Shown here piece after piece: positions 37,138 through 45,670 of a stretch of 64,000 bases of DNA (positions are counted from its first letter, which is position 1; every line of letters begins with the position of its first letter). Made by a program: the position numbers and the translations under genes. This stretch comes from Reyranella sp. CPCC 100927 (GTDB lineage Bacteria; Pseudomonadota; Alphaproteobacteria; Reyranellales; Reyranellaceae), in contig NZ_VOHA01000008.1 of NCBI RefSeq assembly GCF_007859315.1, positions 1-64,000 of the forward strand, given 5' to 3'. Under the pieces are notes generated by a model. The model saw nothing but the letters and a program-made list of their open reading frames with translations, was not told the DNA's origin and did not search any database.

Positions 37138-38871
37138 TTATCGGGCCAGCGTCGTGCGTCTGGCCCGTGTCGCCGCTTCATCGACGGCTCTGCTATCGTC
37201 GGACAGGACAACGCCATAGACGTCGCCGGCAGCCTGCAGGCTGACGACACCGTCGCGGACATCGCGCAGGACGGCGTGCGGATCGCGCTCCAGCGGCGAG
37301 CCCCAACCGCCGCCGCCCGGCGACAGGGCCCGTTCGCGCAGCGGCTGGTCGAAGCGACGCACCTGGTACTTCGGCGGATCGACGATCGTGCCGTCCGCCA
37401 GGACCAGCCGCATGGCGCCGCCCTGACCGGCGCGTCCACCCTGGACACCGAAACCGGTCTCGTAGTTCAGCCCTTCGCCGCGGAACGAGTACTCGGCTGG
37501 CTCCAGCACATCGACGAGGTAGTCCACACCGGTGCCGCCGCGATACTTGCCCGGCCCGCCGCCATCGCAGCGGAACTCGTGCTTGAGGATCCGCAGCGGA
37601 TAGGTCTGCTCGTAGCCTTCGACATTGGGGATGGTGAGACCACCCAGCGCGATCAGGTGACCGATCTGGTTGAAGCCGTCGCGGCCGTCGACGGCGCCGC
37701 CGGCCGCCATGCAGTGCCAGTGGTAGGCGACAAACGGCCGGTCCGTGCCGATGCGACCGGCCGAGCCGTTGTGGATGCTCTTGCCCCAGCCGGCGCAGGC
37801 GCGCGCCGGATCGGCCAGGCCCAGCGCCCGCCAGATGACATGGACGATCTCGTGCGCCACGAACACGGTGCACATCGTCATCGGTGCCGGCGGCCGGGCA
37901 TTCACGATCGTGCCCTGCGGCGCTACGATCCTGACGCAGCGGAACGTGCCTTCGTTGCGCGGCAGGTCGGGCTCGAAGAACGATGCCAGCGACATGTAGA
38001 CAGCCGACCATGTGTTGGCGATCGAGCTGTTCTTGAAGCCCAGGATCTGCGGGTCGGTGCCAGTGAAGTCGACCGTCAGGCCATCGGCATTCAGCTCCAG
38101 CGCAACACGGATCCAGATGTCGCGGATCTCGAAACAGTCGTTGTCCGTCTTCTCCTCGGCCCGCCATACGCCATGCGGCAAGCGTGCCAGCGCGGCCCGG
38201 AAGCTGCGATCGGCATGCGCCAGCACGCCGTCGATCAGCGCCAGCCCCTGCGCCAGGCCGTAATCCTCGAGCAGCGCCTTCAGGCGCTCGGCGCCGATCT
38301 GGGTCGATCCCAGCATTGCGCGCACATCGCCGTCGAGCAGTTCGGGCGTGCGGCTGTTGAGCTTCAGCAGCGCCCACAGGTCGTGCCGCAATGTGCCACG
38401 ATCCACCAGCTTGAGCGCCGGCAGACGGATGCCCTCATGGTAGATTTCGGTCGCTTCGGCATTGTAGGTGCCGGCCGCGCCGCCGCCGATGTCGGACTGA
38501 TGCGCGCGGTTGCAGGCAAAGGCAGCCAAGGTCCCGTCGACGAACACCGGCCGTGCGATCACCCAATCCGGCAGATGGTTGCCGCCCGCTTCGTAGGGAT
38601 CGTTGAGCACAAAGGCGTCGTCGGGGTTGATCTGACCAGCCCATGCCTTCAGCAGAGCCCGCACCGCGAAGCCGCCGCCACCGGTGTGAATCGGGATCCC
38701 GTCGGCCTGGCTGATCAGCGTGCCGTGGGCATCGGTCAGGAAGCAGGAAAAGTCGTGGCTCTGATTGAAGATCGGGCTGCGCGCCGTGCGTGTCATCACC
38801 CAGCCCATCTGCCGGGAGATGTGGTCCAGCCGGTTCTGCACCAGCGCCAGCGCAATCGGATCCAGTGTCAT
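37138..38871 (-). CDS. hyuB: Hydantoinase B / 5-oxoprolinase HyuB-type subunit
   Basis: A 577-residue HyuB-family protein, partner of an HyuA subunit in ATP-dependent N-methylhydantoinase, oxoprolinase or acetone-carboxylase-like complexes. It shows the HyuB start DPIALALVQNRLDHISRQMG, the conserved FNQSHDFSCFLTDAHGTLIS segment, the FVLNDPYEAGGNHLPDW segment and the Gly-rich C-terminal GGWGSP. The start at 38871 has GGGGAG upstream. It follows HyuA (39058-41139) on the same strand, separated by a 123-bp palindromic repeat. Confidence 0.88.
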   Translation of the reverse strand: MTLDPIALALVQNRLDHISRQMGWVMTRTARSPIFNQSHDFSCFLTDAHGTLISQADGIPIHTGGGGFAVRALLKAWAGQINPDDAFVLNDPYEAGGNHLPDWVIARPVFVDGTLAAFACNRAHQSDIGGGAAGTYNAEATEIYHEGIRLPALKLVDRGTLRHDLWALLKLNSRTPELLDGDVRAMLGSTQIGAERLKALLEDYGLAQGLALIDGVLAHADRSFRAALARLPHGVWRAEEKTDNDCFEIRDIWIRVALELNADGLTVDFTGTDPQILGFKNSSIANTWSAVYMSLASFFEPDLPRNEGTFRCVRIVAPQGTIVNARPPAPMTMCTVFVAHEIVHVIWRALGLADPARACAGWGKSIHNGSAGRIGTDRPFVAYHWHCMAAGGAVDGRDGFNQIGHLIALGGLTIPNVEGYEQTYPLRILKHEFRCDGGGPGKYRGGTGVDYLVDVLEPAEYSFRGEGLNYETGFGVQGGRAGQGGAMRLVLADGTIVDPPKYQVRRFDQPLRERALSPGGGGWGSPLERDPHAVLRDVRDGVVSLQAAGDVYGVVLSDDSRAVDEAATRARRTTLAR

Positions 38872-38907
38872 CGACGATCTCCCCGCCACGTTACAAATGG
38901 CACCGAC

Positions 38908-39030
38908 CTCACCCTGAGGAGCGAGCGCAGCGAGCGTCTCGAAGGGTGGGCAACCGCATGGGCGGTACGACCAGTCGAGACTGCAGCCCATCCTTCGAGA
39001 CGCCGGCTGCGCCGGCTCCTCAGGATGAGG
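38908..39030. repeat. Large palindromic repeat (family B) inside the hyuAB operon
   Basis: Left arm at 38908-38950 (CTCACCCTGAGGAGCGAGCG ... TCTCGAAGGGTGGG) and right arm at 38987-39030 (CCCATCCTTCGAGACGCCGG ... CTCCTCAGGATGAGG) are imperfect inverted copies around a 36-bp centre. This type of element is widespread in alphaproteobacterial genomes. It lies between hyuA and hyuB and would form a long hairpin in the message. Confidence 0.85.
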
Positions 39031-39057
39031 TTGTACGTCGCCATACGACCCATCCGT

Positions 39058-41139
39058 TCAGGGCAACAGCGCGATATCGAAATTGCCGGCCGTGTCCACA
39101 CCCAGCACGTCGCGCGCGCCGACGAAGACCGTGGTGGTCGCCTCCTCGACGATCAACGGCCCCGAGAGGCGATGGCCCGGACGCAGGTCGGCACCGCGGT
39201 AGACGTTCACGGTCATCCAGCCGTGCGGCTCGTCGACATAGGCGCGACGCGATGCGATCGCCGCCGGTACGCCCTGCCCTCCCGGCGCCGGCGCCTGCGG
39301 ATCGAACACGTCGACCTTGCCGATGCCGGCAACGCGCAGGCCGACGATGGCGATGCGGCCGCCGGGCTGTATGTGACCGAACAGGCGCTGGTGCTGCGCC
39401 TCGAAACCGTGGCGCGCCGCCGCGGGATCGAAGGCGCCGTCGACGTCCACCTGCAGCGACGATTGCTGGCCGGGATAGCGCAGGTCGAGCACCCGCACGA
39501 TCATCTGCCGTTCGGGCGCGAAACCCTCGGCGCGCAGCACGCGCCGGGCTTCGGCCGCCATCTCGTCGAACGGCCGGGCCAGCGCTTCCGGTGCCACGCC
39601 GTCGAGGTCGCCGGCGAAGACCCTTACCCAGTCCTGGCGCACATCGGTGTGCAGCATGCCCAAGGCGCAGAAAGCGCCCGCGACCCGCGGCACGTAGACA
39701 CGCCGGCATCCCAGCATGCGCCCCACCGCCGCGCCATGCATCGGCCCGGCGCCGCCGGCGGCGACCAGCGCGAACTTGCGCGGATCGATGCCGCGTTCGA
39801 TGGAGATCCGCTCGACGGCGTTCAGCAGGTTCTGTTCCAGCAGCCGGATGATGCCGACAGCCGATTGCTCCGCGGAGAGCGCGAGCTTGCCGCCGACAGC
39901 ACCGGTGAGTGCTGCTTCTGCCAGCTCGCTCTTCAGCGACACGGCGCCGCCGGCATAGGCGCCGGCTCGCAAGCGCCCCAGCGCCAGCAACGCATCGGTG
40001 ACGGTCGGCTGGGTGTTGCCGAACCCGTAGCAGGCGGGGCCCGGCCGCGCGCCGGCGCCCTTGGGGCCGACGAACAGCATGCCGCCGGCATCGACACCGG
40101 CGATCGTGCCGCCGCCCGCTCCGACCGTGTGGATGTCGACGGCCGGTGTCGACAGGTGATAGCCGCCGACCATCAGCTGGTCCGTCGTCGCCACCCGGCC
40201 GTTGTTCATCAGCATGACGTCGCACGACGTGCCGCCGATCTCCATCGACAGCAGGTCATCCGTGCCGGCGGCGCGGCCGAACACGGCCAAGGCGCCGACA
40301 CCACCGGCCGGTCCGGACAGCGCCAGGTTGACGGGCCGGCTTTCGAGCTGCCGCACCGAGGCGATGCCGCCGTTGCTCTGCACCAGCAGGACTCCGTGCG
40401 GCAGGCCAAGGTCGCGCAGCGTCGTGTCCAGCGCCCGCAGGTAGGGAACCACACGCGGCGCGACGTAGGCATTCACGACCGTGGTCGATACGCGCTCGTA
40501 CTCACCGACGACCGAGATGACGTCGCTGGATACCGATACCGGCCAGGCATTGTCTGCCGCGCGCACGGCTTGTGCCACGGCCTGTTCGTGCGCCGGATTG
40601 GCGAAGCTGTTGATCAGGCAGATGGCGACCGAGTCGACGCCCTCGGACCGGAACACATCGAGCGCCGCGTGTACGTCGGCAATCTCGACGGGCGCGATCT
40701 CGCTACCGTCGGCAGCGATACGCCCGCGCACCGGCAGGCGGAGATAGCGCGGCACCAGGACGGGCGGAAAGGGCGTGCGATGGTCCCAGGTGTTCTCCCG
40801 CAGGCCGCGCCGGATCTCGAGACTGTCGCGAAATCCTTCCGTCGTCAGCAGGCCGACGCGCGCGCCCTTGCCTTCGAGGATGGTGTTGGTGGCGACGGTC
40901 GAGCCGTGCACGAAACCGGCGCAGCCGCGCAGGAAATCGGCAACCGTCAATCCGACCTGGGACGCCGCCGCCGTCACGGCATCGAGCACGCCACGGCTGG
41001 GATCGGCCGGCACCGATGGTACCTTGGCGACCGCCATGCGCCCATCGACATCCTGGACAACCAGATCGGTAAACGTGCCACCGACATCAACGCCCACGCG
41101 CCATGGTGCACGCAGCGTCACAACCTGCTCCCCCGACAC
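39058..41139 (-). CDS. hyuA: Hydantoinase A / 5-oxoprolinase HyuA-type ATPase subunit
   Basis: A 693-residue HyuA-family protein of the sugar-kinase/Hsp70/actin ATPase fold. The N-terminal phosphate-1 motif is WRVGVDVGGTFTDLVVQD. Further motifs are FVHGSTVATNTILEGKGARV, the conserved NLALSGPAGGV and MEIGGTSCDV region, and GAGGGTIAGVD. It provides ATP hydrolysis for opening or carboxylation of a substrate with the HyuB partner downstream. The ATG is followed by an 8-residue extension before the ATPase fold. Substrate unknown. Confidence 0.88.
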   Translation of the reverse strand: MSGEQVVTLRAPWRVGVDVGGTFTDLVVQDVDGRMAVAKVPSVPADPSRGVLDAVTAAASQVGLTVADFLRGCAGFVHGSTVATNTILEGKGARVGLLTTEGFRDSLEIRRGLRENTWDHRTPFPPVLVPRYLRLPVRGRIAADGSEIAPVEIADVHAALDVFRSEGVDSVAICLINSFANPAHEQAVAQAVRAADNAWPVSVSSDVISVVGEYERVSTTVVNAYVAPRVVPYLRALDTTLRDLGLPHGVLLVQSNGGIASVRQLESRPVNLALSGPAGGVGALAVFGRAAGTDDLLSMEIGGTSCDVMLMNNGRVATTDQLMVGGYHLSTPAVDIHTVGAGGGTIAGVDAGGMLFVGPKGAGARPGPACYGFGNTQPTVTDALLALGRLRAGAYAGGAVSLKSELAEAALTGAVGGKLALSAEQSAVGIIRLLEQNLLNAVERISIERGIDPRKFALVAAGGAGPMHGAAVGRMLGCRRVYVPRVAGAFCALGMLHTDVRQDWVRVFAGDLDGVAPEALARPFDEMAAEARRVLRAEGFAPERQMIVRVLDLRYPGQQSSLQVDVDGAFDPAAARHGFEAQHQRLFGHIQPGGRIAIVGLRVAGIGKVDVFDPQAPAPGGQGVPAAIASRRAYVDEPHGWMTVNVYRGADLRPGHRLSGPLIVEEATTTVFVGARDVLGVDTAGNFDIALLP

Positions 41140-41189
41140 GCCGACCCGTCCTTCCCTGCCTACCCAGAGTCACTTGTCACTGATACAGC

Positions 41190-41294
41190 TGTCATCCCGA
41201 GCGCCCCTTCGACAGGCTCAGGAGAGGGATCTTCTGCCAGTGACGCACGGGTGCGCTTGCATCGAAAGATCCCTCGCTGCGCTCGGGATGACAG
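41190..41294. repeat. Dispersed palindromic repeat, family A copy 2 (hybrid left arm)
   Basis: Outer ends TGTCATCCCGAGCG and CGCTCGGGATGACA match the other family A copies. The left arm is interrupted by CCCCTTCGACAGGCTCAGGA, a sequence typical of another common alphaproteobacterial repeat, so this copy is a hybrid or nested element. The 313-bp interval 41140-41452 between hyuA and the divergent gene at 41453 holds only this element and the presumed promoters. Confidence 0.8.
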
Positions 41295-41452
41295 TCCCAA
41301 AGCCTAGACGCCGGCTCGGACCAGCGTCAAACGCTCAGCGTCGAGATGCAGACCCGCACGGATTGCAAAGACCATCGTTTGGCCTTGAACGATCCGCGCT
41401 GACATGCTTCTGCAGCCATCGACCGGATGCCGCCGTTCTGATCGGAGTTCGC

Positions 41453-42325
41453 ATGAGCAACCCCAAGACTCTTCGCCGCCGCATGGCCGACCGCGGCCTG
41501 GTCCACATCATGGCGACGCACAGTCCGCTGTCGGCGGTGCTGGCCGAGGAGGCCGGCTTCGATGGCCTGTGGGCATCGGGTTTCGAGCTGTCGGCCCTGT
41601 ACGGACTGGCCGACATGAGCCTGATCACCATGACCCAGCATCTGGACATGCTGCGCGCCATCGCCGCCCGCTCGTCGCTGCCGATCGTCGCCGACATCGA
41701 CACCGGCTTCGGCAACGCCATCAACGTCGTTCACGCCATCCGCGAGTATGAGCGCGCCGGCACGGCGGCCGTTGTCATCGAGGACAAGACATTCCCCAAG
41801 GTGACCAGCCTCGCCGCCGACGGCCGCCAGGAACTGCTGCGCATCGAAGAGTTCCAGGGCAAGATCGCCGCCGCCGTGGCCACCCGGCAGGATCCCGACT
41901 TCCTGGTCATCGCCCGCACCGAAGCCCTGATCGCCGGTCTCGGCGAATCCGAGGCCTTGCAGCGCGCCACGGCCTATGTCGAGGCTGGCGCCGACATGAT
42001 CCTGATCCACTCCAAGAAGAAGACCCCGGACGAGATCGAGAGCTTCGCGCGCGCCTGGAAGGGCGCCGTGCCGCTGGTGATCGTGCCCAACGCCTATCCC
42101 GAGTTGGATGCCGCCCGGATCAAAGCGCTGGGCAACATCGCGATGGTGATCTACGGCAACTACGGCATCCGCGCCGCGACCACCGCGATGCAGTCGGCCT
42201 TCCGCCGCATCATTGCCGATGGCGGCGTGCAGAACGTCCACAAGGACATCGTCGCGGTCGAGGAGATCTTCCGGCTCCAAGACATGGACAGCGTCAAGAA
42301 GGACGAAAAGCGCTTCCTGCGCTGA
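41453..42325 (+). CDS. Phosphonopyruvate-hydrolase-like enzyme (PEP mutase/isocitrate lyase superfamily)
   Basis: A 290-residue TIM-barrel enzyme. The Mg2+-binding DIDTGFGN and the gating loop VIEDKTFPKVTSL are those of the PEP mutase branch, not isocitrate lyase (no KKCGH). In PEP mutase the loop carries PKxNS; here it is PKVTS. The Asn-to-Thr change, together with DGRQELLRIEEFQGKIAAA and VIYGNYGIRAA, matches from memory the phosphonopyruvate hydrolase of Variovorax. That enzyme cleaves 3-phosphonopyruvate to pyruvate and phosphate. It is divergent from hyuA, and no phosphonoalanine aminotransferase or phosphonate transporter adjoins it. Confidence 0.75.
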   Translation: MSNPKTLRRRMADRGLVHIMATHSPLSAVLAEEAGFDGLWASGFELSALYGLADMSLITMTQHLDMLRAIAARSSLPIVADIDTGFGNAINVVHAIREYERAGTAAVVIEDKTFPKVTSLAADGRQELLRIEEFQGKIAAAVATRQDPDFLVIARTEALIAGLGESEALQRATAYVEAGADMILIHSKKKTPDEIESFARAWKGAVPLVIVPNAYPELDAARIKALGNIAMVIYGNYGIRAATTAMQSAFRRIIADGGVQNVHKDIVAVEEIFRLQDMDSVKKDEKRFLR

Positions 42326-42371
42326 CGACCGACGCGGCTGCCGGGTTCTGGGCGGTCTGTGCGCGCACGAC

Positions 42372-44294
42372 TCATGCGGCCGGCGGTCGGGCGGCTCCAT
42401 CAACACCACCATTGCGCAGTGGGGCGAGCGGCTGACGCCGGCGCCAACGGTGCTGACCACCATCGCTGCGTTGTGGCACCCCGTCGTCGTCCCTGCCGAC
42501 ATCTGCTGTTATCGCCGTCGGATCCCGATGCCTGTCAGGCGGCGGCGAGTCGGCACCGGCAGCGATCTCGTTTGCGGGAATTGCGCAAACGGCCGCGCGT
42601 GCATCCGGTGCGACAGGCTCGCAGGCGGCGTCGAGTCCCGACGACACGCCGCCACTTGCTTTCGTCGCATCATTATCGCTTGCGGAAATTGCGGGAACAG
42701 CTGGAACGGGAAGGGCTGCACCGTCTGAGTCCGCCACTCTAACAGTCCGTGAACATATCCTTCCCCCGGAGGGGGAAGGTGCCCCGAAGGGGCGGAAGGG
42801 GGATGTCCGATCGGAAGCGCTGGTACCAAGTGATAACGAATCCACTGCAGCATCCCCCTTCCGGCGCTTCGCGCCACCTTCCCCCTCCGGGGGAAGGAAT
42901 GGAGTCCTGACGTCGCTCGCCGTCTCGGCCCCCCAAAGCGCGGGGTGCACTTGCCAGCGCCGGCGGCGGCGACCACGGCCGCCTTCGGCCGGCGTCACGG
43001 ATTGCAGCCAGCCGCCGTCGATGAGGTCCTCGATCAGGCGCTGGGTACCGGCGGCATCCAACGCCTGCGACAGCGCCTCGCGGCGGATATGCTCGCGCGA
43101 CACTTCCGGCAGGCGCTGTGCTGCCAGCCAGCGCAGCACCTGGCGTTGACGGCTCTCACGCTCGCCGCCGGCACCGGCGATGCGGAACGTCGCCTGCGCG
43201 TGCGGCCACAGATAGTCGCGCCACAGCCGGGCCGCCGCGTCGATGGCCCATACCGGCACATGCTCCGGCTCGACGACGTCCTGAGGCTTCGCTGCCCAAT
43301 CCAGGAACGTCAGCACGCCCGCCAGCCGCAGCACCTGGCTGGGTCCCTTGCCCCACCATGCCGCCGCCCGACCAGCGAGGTCAGGCATCACGCCAGCGTT
43401 CAAGAGGCGGAAGTCCTGGAAGGCGTCACGCGCCTCATCCGTCAGCGGTAGATCGCGCCGTCGCCACGGCTGTTCGCGCAGCCGCCGCAAGGCCGACACC
43501 GCCGCCAGCGTCGCGACATCCCCTTGTTCCGACAACGGCCGCGGGCGCATCCCCGCCGCCGGGCGCACGAACAGGAAGCGGGCCAGCACGCCCCCGTCAT
43601 CGCGGGTGAGGGCCGGCAACAGCGCGTCGGGATGCGTCGTGCCCAGGATCGAGAGTGACGGGTCATCCAAGTCGACCGTCTTGCCGCGCCAGCCCAGATC
43701 CAGGCTGCGTTGGCACCACGCAGACAGCCAGAACGCATGGGCGCTGCCGTCGCGTGTGCCGCGCGCCAGGTGCGACAGCCAATCACCGTGCTCATCGCGC
43801 ACCAGCAGCACGCCCTGCGGCTCGGTCTCACGCAGCACACCCAGGACGGCGTCGATGGTGGTGCCGTTGGTGAACAGCGGCGCCGGGGTGATGCCCTTGG
43901 CCAGCGTCCGGGGCTCGCAGCGCTGCTGGTGCCACAGGGCCGCCAGCAGACCGCACGCCGCCTCCACCGCCGGCGTCTTGCCGCACGAGGGCGGCCCGAC
44001 CAGCGCCGTCCACAGGATGCACGGCTCCGCCCATCCCGGCGCCGGCGCGACCCTGCGGTCGGCGACGAGGCTGCCCGCCGCGGTCAGCAGCGACAGCGCC
44101 ACGTAGTCGGCCGGCGCGTTCGTGCTTGCCACGACAGCCTCGGTCCACGCGCGCCACAGCGGCGGCAGCACGTCCAGCCGGAACGGCGGCGGTGCGCCCG
44201 TCTGCTCGTCGAGCAGGCCGAGGTCCAGATTAGGCCATGCCTCAAACGGAGCGGGCGCGGCCACATGGGGAGTTTCGATGATGGGTGCGTTCAT
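42372..44294 (-). CDS. DUF3987-type P-loop ATPase of mobile-element character, with in-frame palindromic insertion
   Basis: A 640-residue protein. The N-terminal two thirds contain a Walker A motif VGPPSCGKTPAVE (about residues 99-112) and a Walker-B-like strand. The region fits the DUF3987 family found in plasmids, phages and genomic islands, often near primase-helicase functions. From about residue 465 the frame runs through a 144-bp palindromic repeat (42757-42900), adding roughly 48 low-complexity residues. It then continues into an Ala/Asp-rich tail that may be out of the ancestral frame. The native C-terminus is therefore doubtful. It neighbours a broken VapBC module, suggesting an island remnant. 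Confidence 0.7.
   Translation of the reverse strand: MNAPIIETPHVAAPAPFEAWPNLDLGLLDEQTGAPPPFRLDVLPPLWRAWTEAVVASTNAPADYVALSLLTAAGSLVADRRVAPAPGWAEPCILWTALVGPPSCGKTPAVEAACGLLAALWHQQRCEPRTLAKGITPAPLFTNGTTIDAVLGVLRETEPQGVLLVRDEHGDWLSHLARGTRDGSAHAFWLSAWCQRSLDLGWRGKTVDLDDPSLSILGTTHPDALLPALTRDDGGVLARFLFVRPAAGMRPRPLSEQGDVATLAAVSALRRLREQPWRRRDLPLTDEARDAFQDFRLLNAGVMPDLAGRAAAWWGKGPSQVLRLAGVLTFLDWAAKPQDVVEPEHVPVWAIDAAARLWRDYLWPHAQATFRIAGAGGERESRQRQVLRWLAAQRLPEVSREHIRREALSQALDAAGTQRLIEDLIDGGWLQSVTPAEGGRGRRRRRWQVHPALWGAETASDVRTPFLPPEGEGGAKRRKGDAAVDSLSLGTSASDRTSPFRPFGAPSPSGGRICSRTVRVADSDGAALPVPAVPAISASDNDATKASGGVSSGLDAACEPVAPDARAAVCAIPANEIAAGADSPPPDRHRDPTAITADVGRDDDGVPQRSDGGQHRWRRRQPLAPLRNGGVDGAARPPAA
42757..42900. 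repeat. Palindromic repeat (family C) inserted within the DUF3987 gene
   Basis: Left arm 42757-42804 (ATCCTTCCCCCGGAGGGGGA ... GGAAGGGGGATG) and right arm 42851-42900 (CATCCCCCTTCCGGCGCTTC ... GGGGGAAGGAAT) are inverted copies. Each arm also holds its own short palindrome. The insertion keeps the surrounding reading frame open, encoding segments such as FLPPEGEGGAKRRKG and FRPFGAPSPSGGR in the host protein. Confidence 0.85.
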
Positions 44295-44481
44295 GACTTC
44301 ACTCCTGACAGCGGCAGGAATGCTGTTCGTGTAAGCCGCGGTAAGAGAGTCTATGTTCGCAAATCAGATACAATATAATTAGAAACAAATCAAGAACAAA
44401 TACACCTGACAGCACGCCGTCACCCGGTGACCTCTCTTGCTGGATGACCAAGTCCGGTACGCTATATGACCCATCTACATG

Positions 44482-44495
44482 GTCACGAGCGTGAC
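44482..44495. promoter_or_regulatory. Candidate autoregulatory operator of the antitoxin gene
   Basis: A perfect dyad GTCACG AG CGTGAC sits immediately before the GTG at 44496. Antitoxins of the Phd/VapB type repress their own operons by binding such dyads. If translation starts at the ATG at 44466 instead, the dyad lies inside the coding region. Confidence 0.5.
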
Positions 44496-44738
44496 GTGAG
44501 CGCGATCAATCTGGCGGATGCCAAGGCACATCTGAGCGAACTCATCGACCGGATGCAGGCTGGGGACTCGATCGACATCACTCGGCGCGGCAAGCTGGTT
44601 GCGCGGCCTACCGCCGTCGCCACACCGCGCAAGCGGATCGACGTTGCCCTGCTCCGGTCTCTGACGGCGGCCATGCCGTCGCAGGCCGAAAGTGCCACCG
44701 ATCTGGTGCGATCGATGCGGGACGGCGATCGCCACTGA
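44496..44738 (+). CDS. Phd/YefM-type antitoxin of a toxin-antitoxin module
   Basis: An 80-residue antitoxin starting [20 protein letters not shown], the typical N-terminal DNA-binding and dimerisation segment of Phd/YefM antitoxins. The C-terminal toxin-neutralising tail is charged. The GTG at 44496 fits the family length; the ATG at 44466 would add ten residues. The stop overlaps the start of the adjoining PIN-domain toxin remnant (TGATG). The antitoxin appears intact while the toxin is dead, so the module can no longer act as an addiction system. Confidence 0.8.
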   Translation: MSAINLADAKAHLSELIDRMQAGDSIDITRRGKLVARPTAVATPRKRIDVALLRSLTAAMPSQAESATDLVRSMRDGDRH

Positions 44739-44935
44739 TGCTCTATCTCGATACATCGCTCGTTGTCGCGGCACTCTCCAACGAAGTGATGACGCCGCGC
44801 GTCCAGGGCTGGCTGGCCGAGCAGGATCCGATGCAGCTTCTGATCAGCGACTGAACCATCACTTAGCACACGCTCGACCAGCGGCTTGCCGACGCAGTTG
44901 CTGGCATGATCCAGGCCCTCGACTGCCGGTGCCCA
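44738..44935 (+). pseudogene. VapC-type PIN-domain toxin, inactivated by two stop codons
   Basis: Starting at the ATG overlapping the antitoxin stop, the frame reads [16 protein letters not shown], the classic PIN N-terminus with the first catalytic Asp (LDTS) and later QLLISD. It then hits TGA at 44852, where VapC homologues usually have Trp (SDW). Three codons later there is a TAG at 44864, where Glu is expected. Recognisable sequence continues briefly (LDQRLADAVAG), then ends. The toxin ribonuclease is therefore non-functional. The 3' boundary is approximate. Confidence 0.75.
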
Positions 44936-44947
44936 GCGAATACACCA

Positions 44948-45556
44948 TCACCTCGGCGGTGCCTCACCAGGCCCCGGCAAATCAAGCGCCGACCGCAATC
45001 GGCCGCGTCCCCGCTGATACAGCAGCGCGTAGGTGGCCGGCGCCAGCAGATCATCGTACGGCACGAAGCCATCGACGTGCTTGTTAAACGGAATGGCGCC
45101 GCAGCCCGGCACAAGACACTGAGGCTTACTTTTGGGACACGCGTTAAAATTGCAGAGCCGCCCGAGATATCTGTCAGTTCCCGGTTCGATCAGAAATATC
45201 TCGGCTTGGTGACTGGCCGTGCCCGGTCCGGTTCCGCTCGCGTACGCTTGGTGCAACGACCGATCCCGGGCGCGACGCAGCGCATCAAGCCGGTGCTGAG
45301 ACGAAATCCAAACGGCCAGATCAAGATCTTTGCATTCATGCCAGACCTCGATTCCCTCCCGACGGAACTCGCGGAACCGGGGAACCTCCTTCCAGAGCGG
45401 CTTGGCGACGGAGCCAATGACAGCCACGGCTTCGACCTCGTCGAAAGCCACCAACGCGTCGACCACGATATCCGCAGCGCGCCGAAAGTCACGCTGCAGC
45501 CGTAGCAACTGGTTGTTCTCCGTCTCGATATCGGCACGTTTCAAAGACAACCTCAT
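44948..45556 (-). CDS. Nucleotidyltransferase-superfamily-like protein, function unknown
   Basis: A 202-residue protein with a pol-beta-type nucleotidyltransferase core: VAVIGSVA (Gly-Ser helix turn) and KDLDLAVW (catalytic Asp-x-Asp). A Cys-containing segment follows (LCNFNACPKSKPQCLVPGCG) that may bind zinc. The start at 45556 is the first ATG before the conserved region, but no good ribosome site is seen and the frame extends upstream to 45727. It sits in the accessory patch beside the broken toxin gene. It could be an isolated member of a MNT-like toxin family or a housekeeping enzyme; no partner is visible. Confidence 0.6.
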   Translation of the reverse strand: MRLSLKRADIETENNQLLRLQRDFRRAADIVVDALVAFDEVEAVAVIGSVAKPLWKEVPRFREFRREGIEVWHECKDLDLAVWISSQHRLDALRRARDRSLHQAYASGTGPGTASHQAEIFLIEPGTDRYLGRLCNFNACPKSKPQCLVPGCGAIPFNKHVDGFVPYDDLLAPATYALLYQRGRGRLRSALDLPGPGEAPPR

Positions 45557-45670
45557 GCTTGCATGCAGGGACGTCCAACGGCAGCACATCGATCTCACTG
45601 AGGCCCTACTCCACCGCTTCGATCCACTTGACATGCCTCCGTTCACTCCTGGCGGCTCCGTGACCTGACG

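Noticed and set aside
37276-41307. A 1343-codon open frame on the plus strand
   Set aside because: It is antisense to hyuB and hyuA, whose motifs and ribosome sites are clear. The translated sequence is Arg/His/Gln-rich with no domain character, as expected from the shadow frame of GC-rich genes.
41453-42325. Isocitrate lyase or methylisocitrate lyase
   Set aside because: The KKCGH active-site motif of isocitrate lyase is absent, and the gating loop is of the PEP mutase/phosphonopyruvate hydrolase type.
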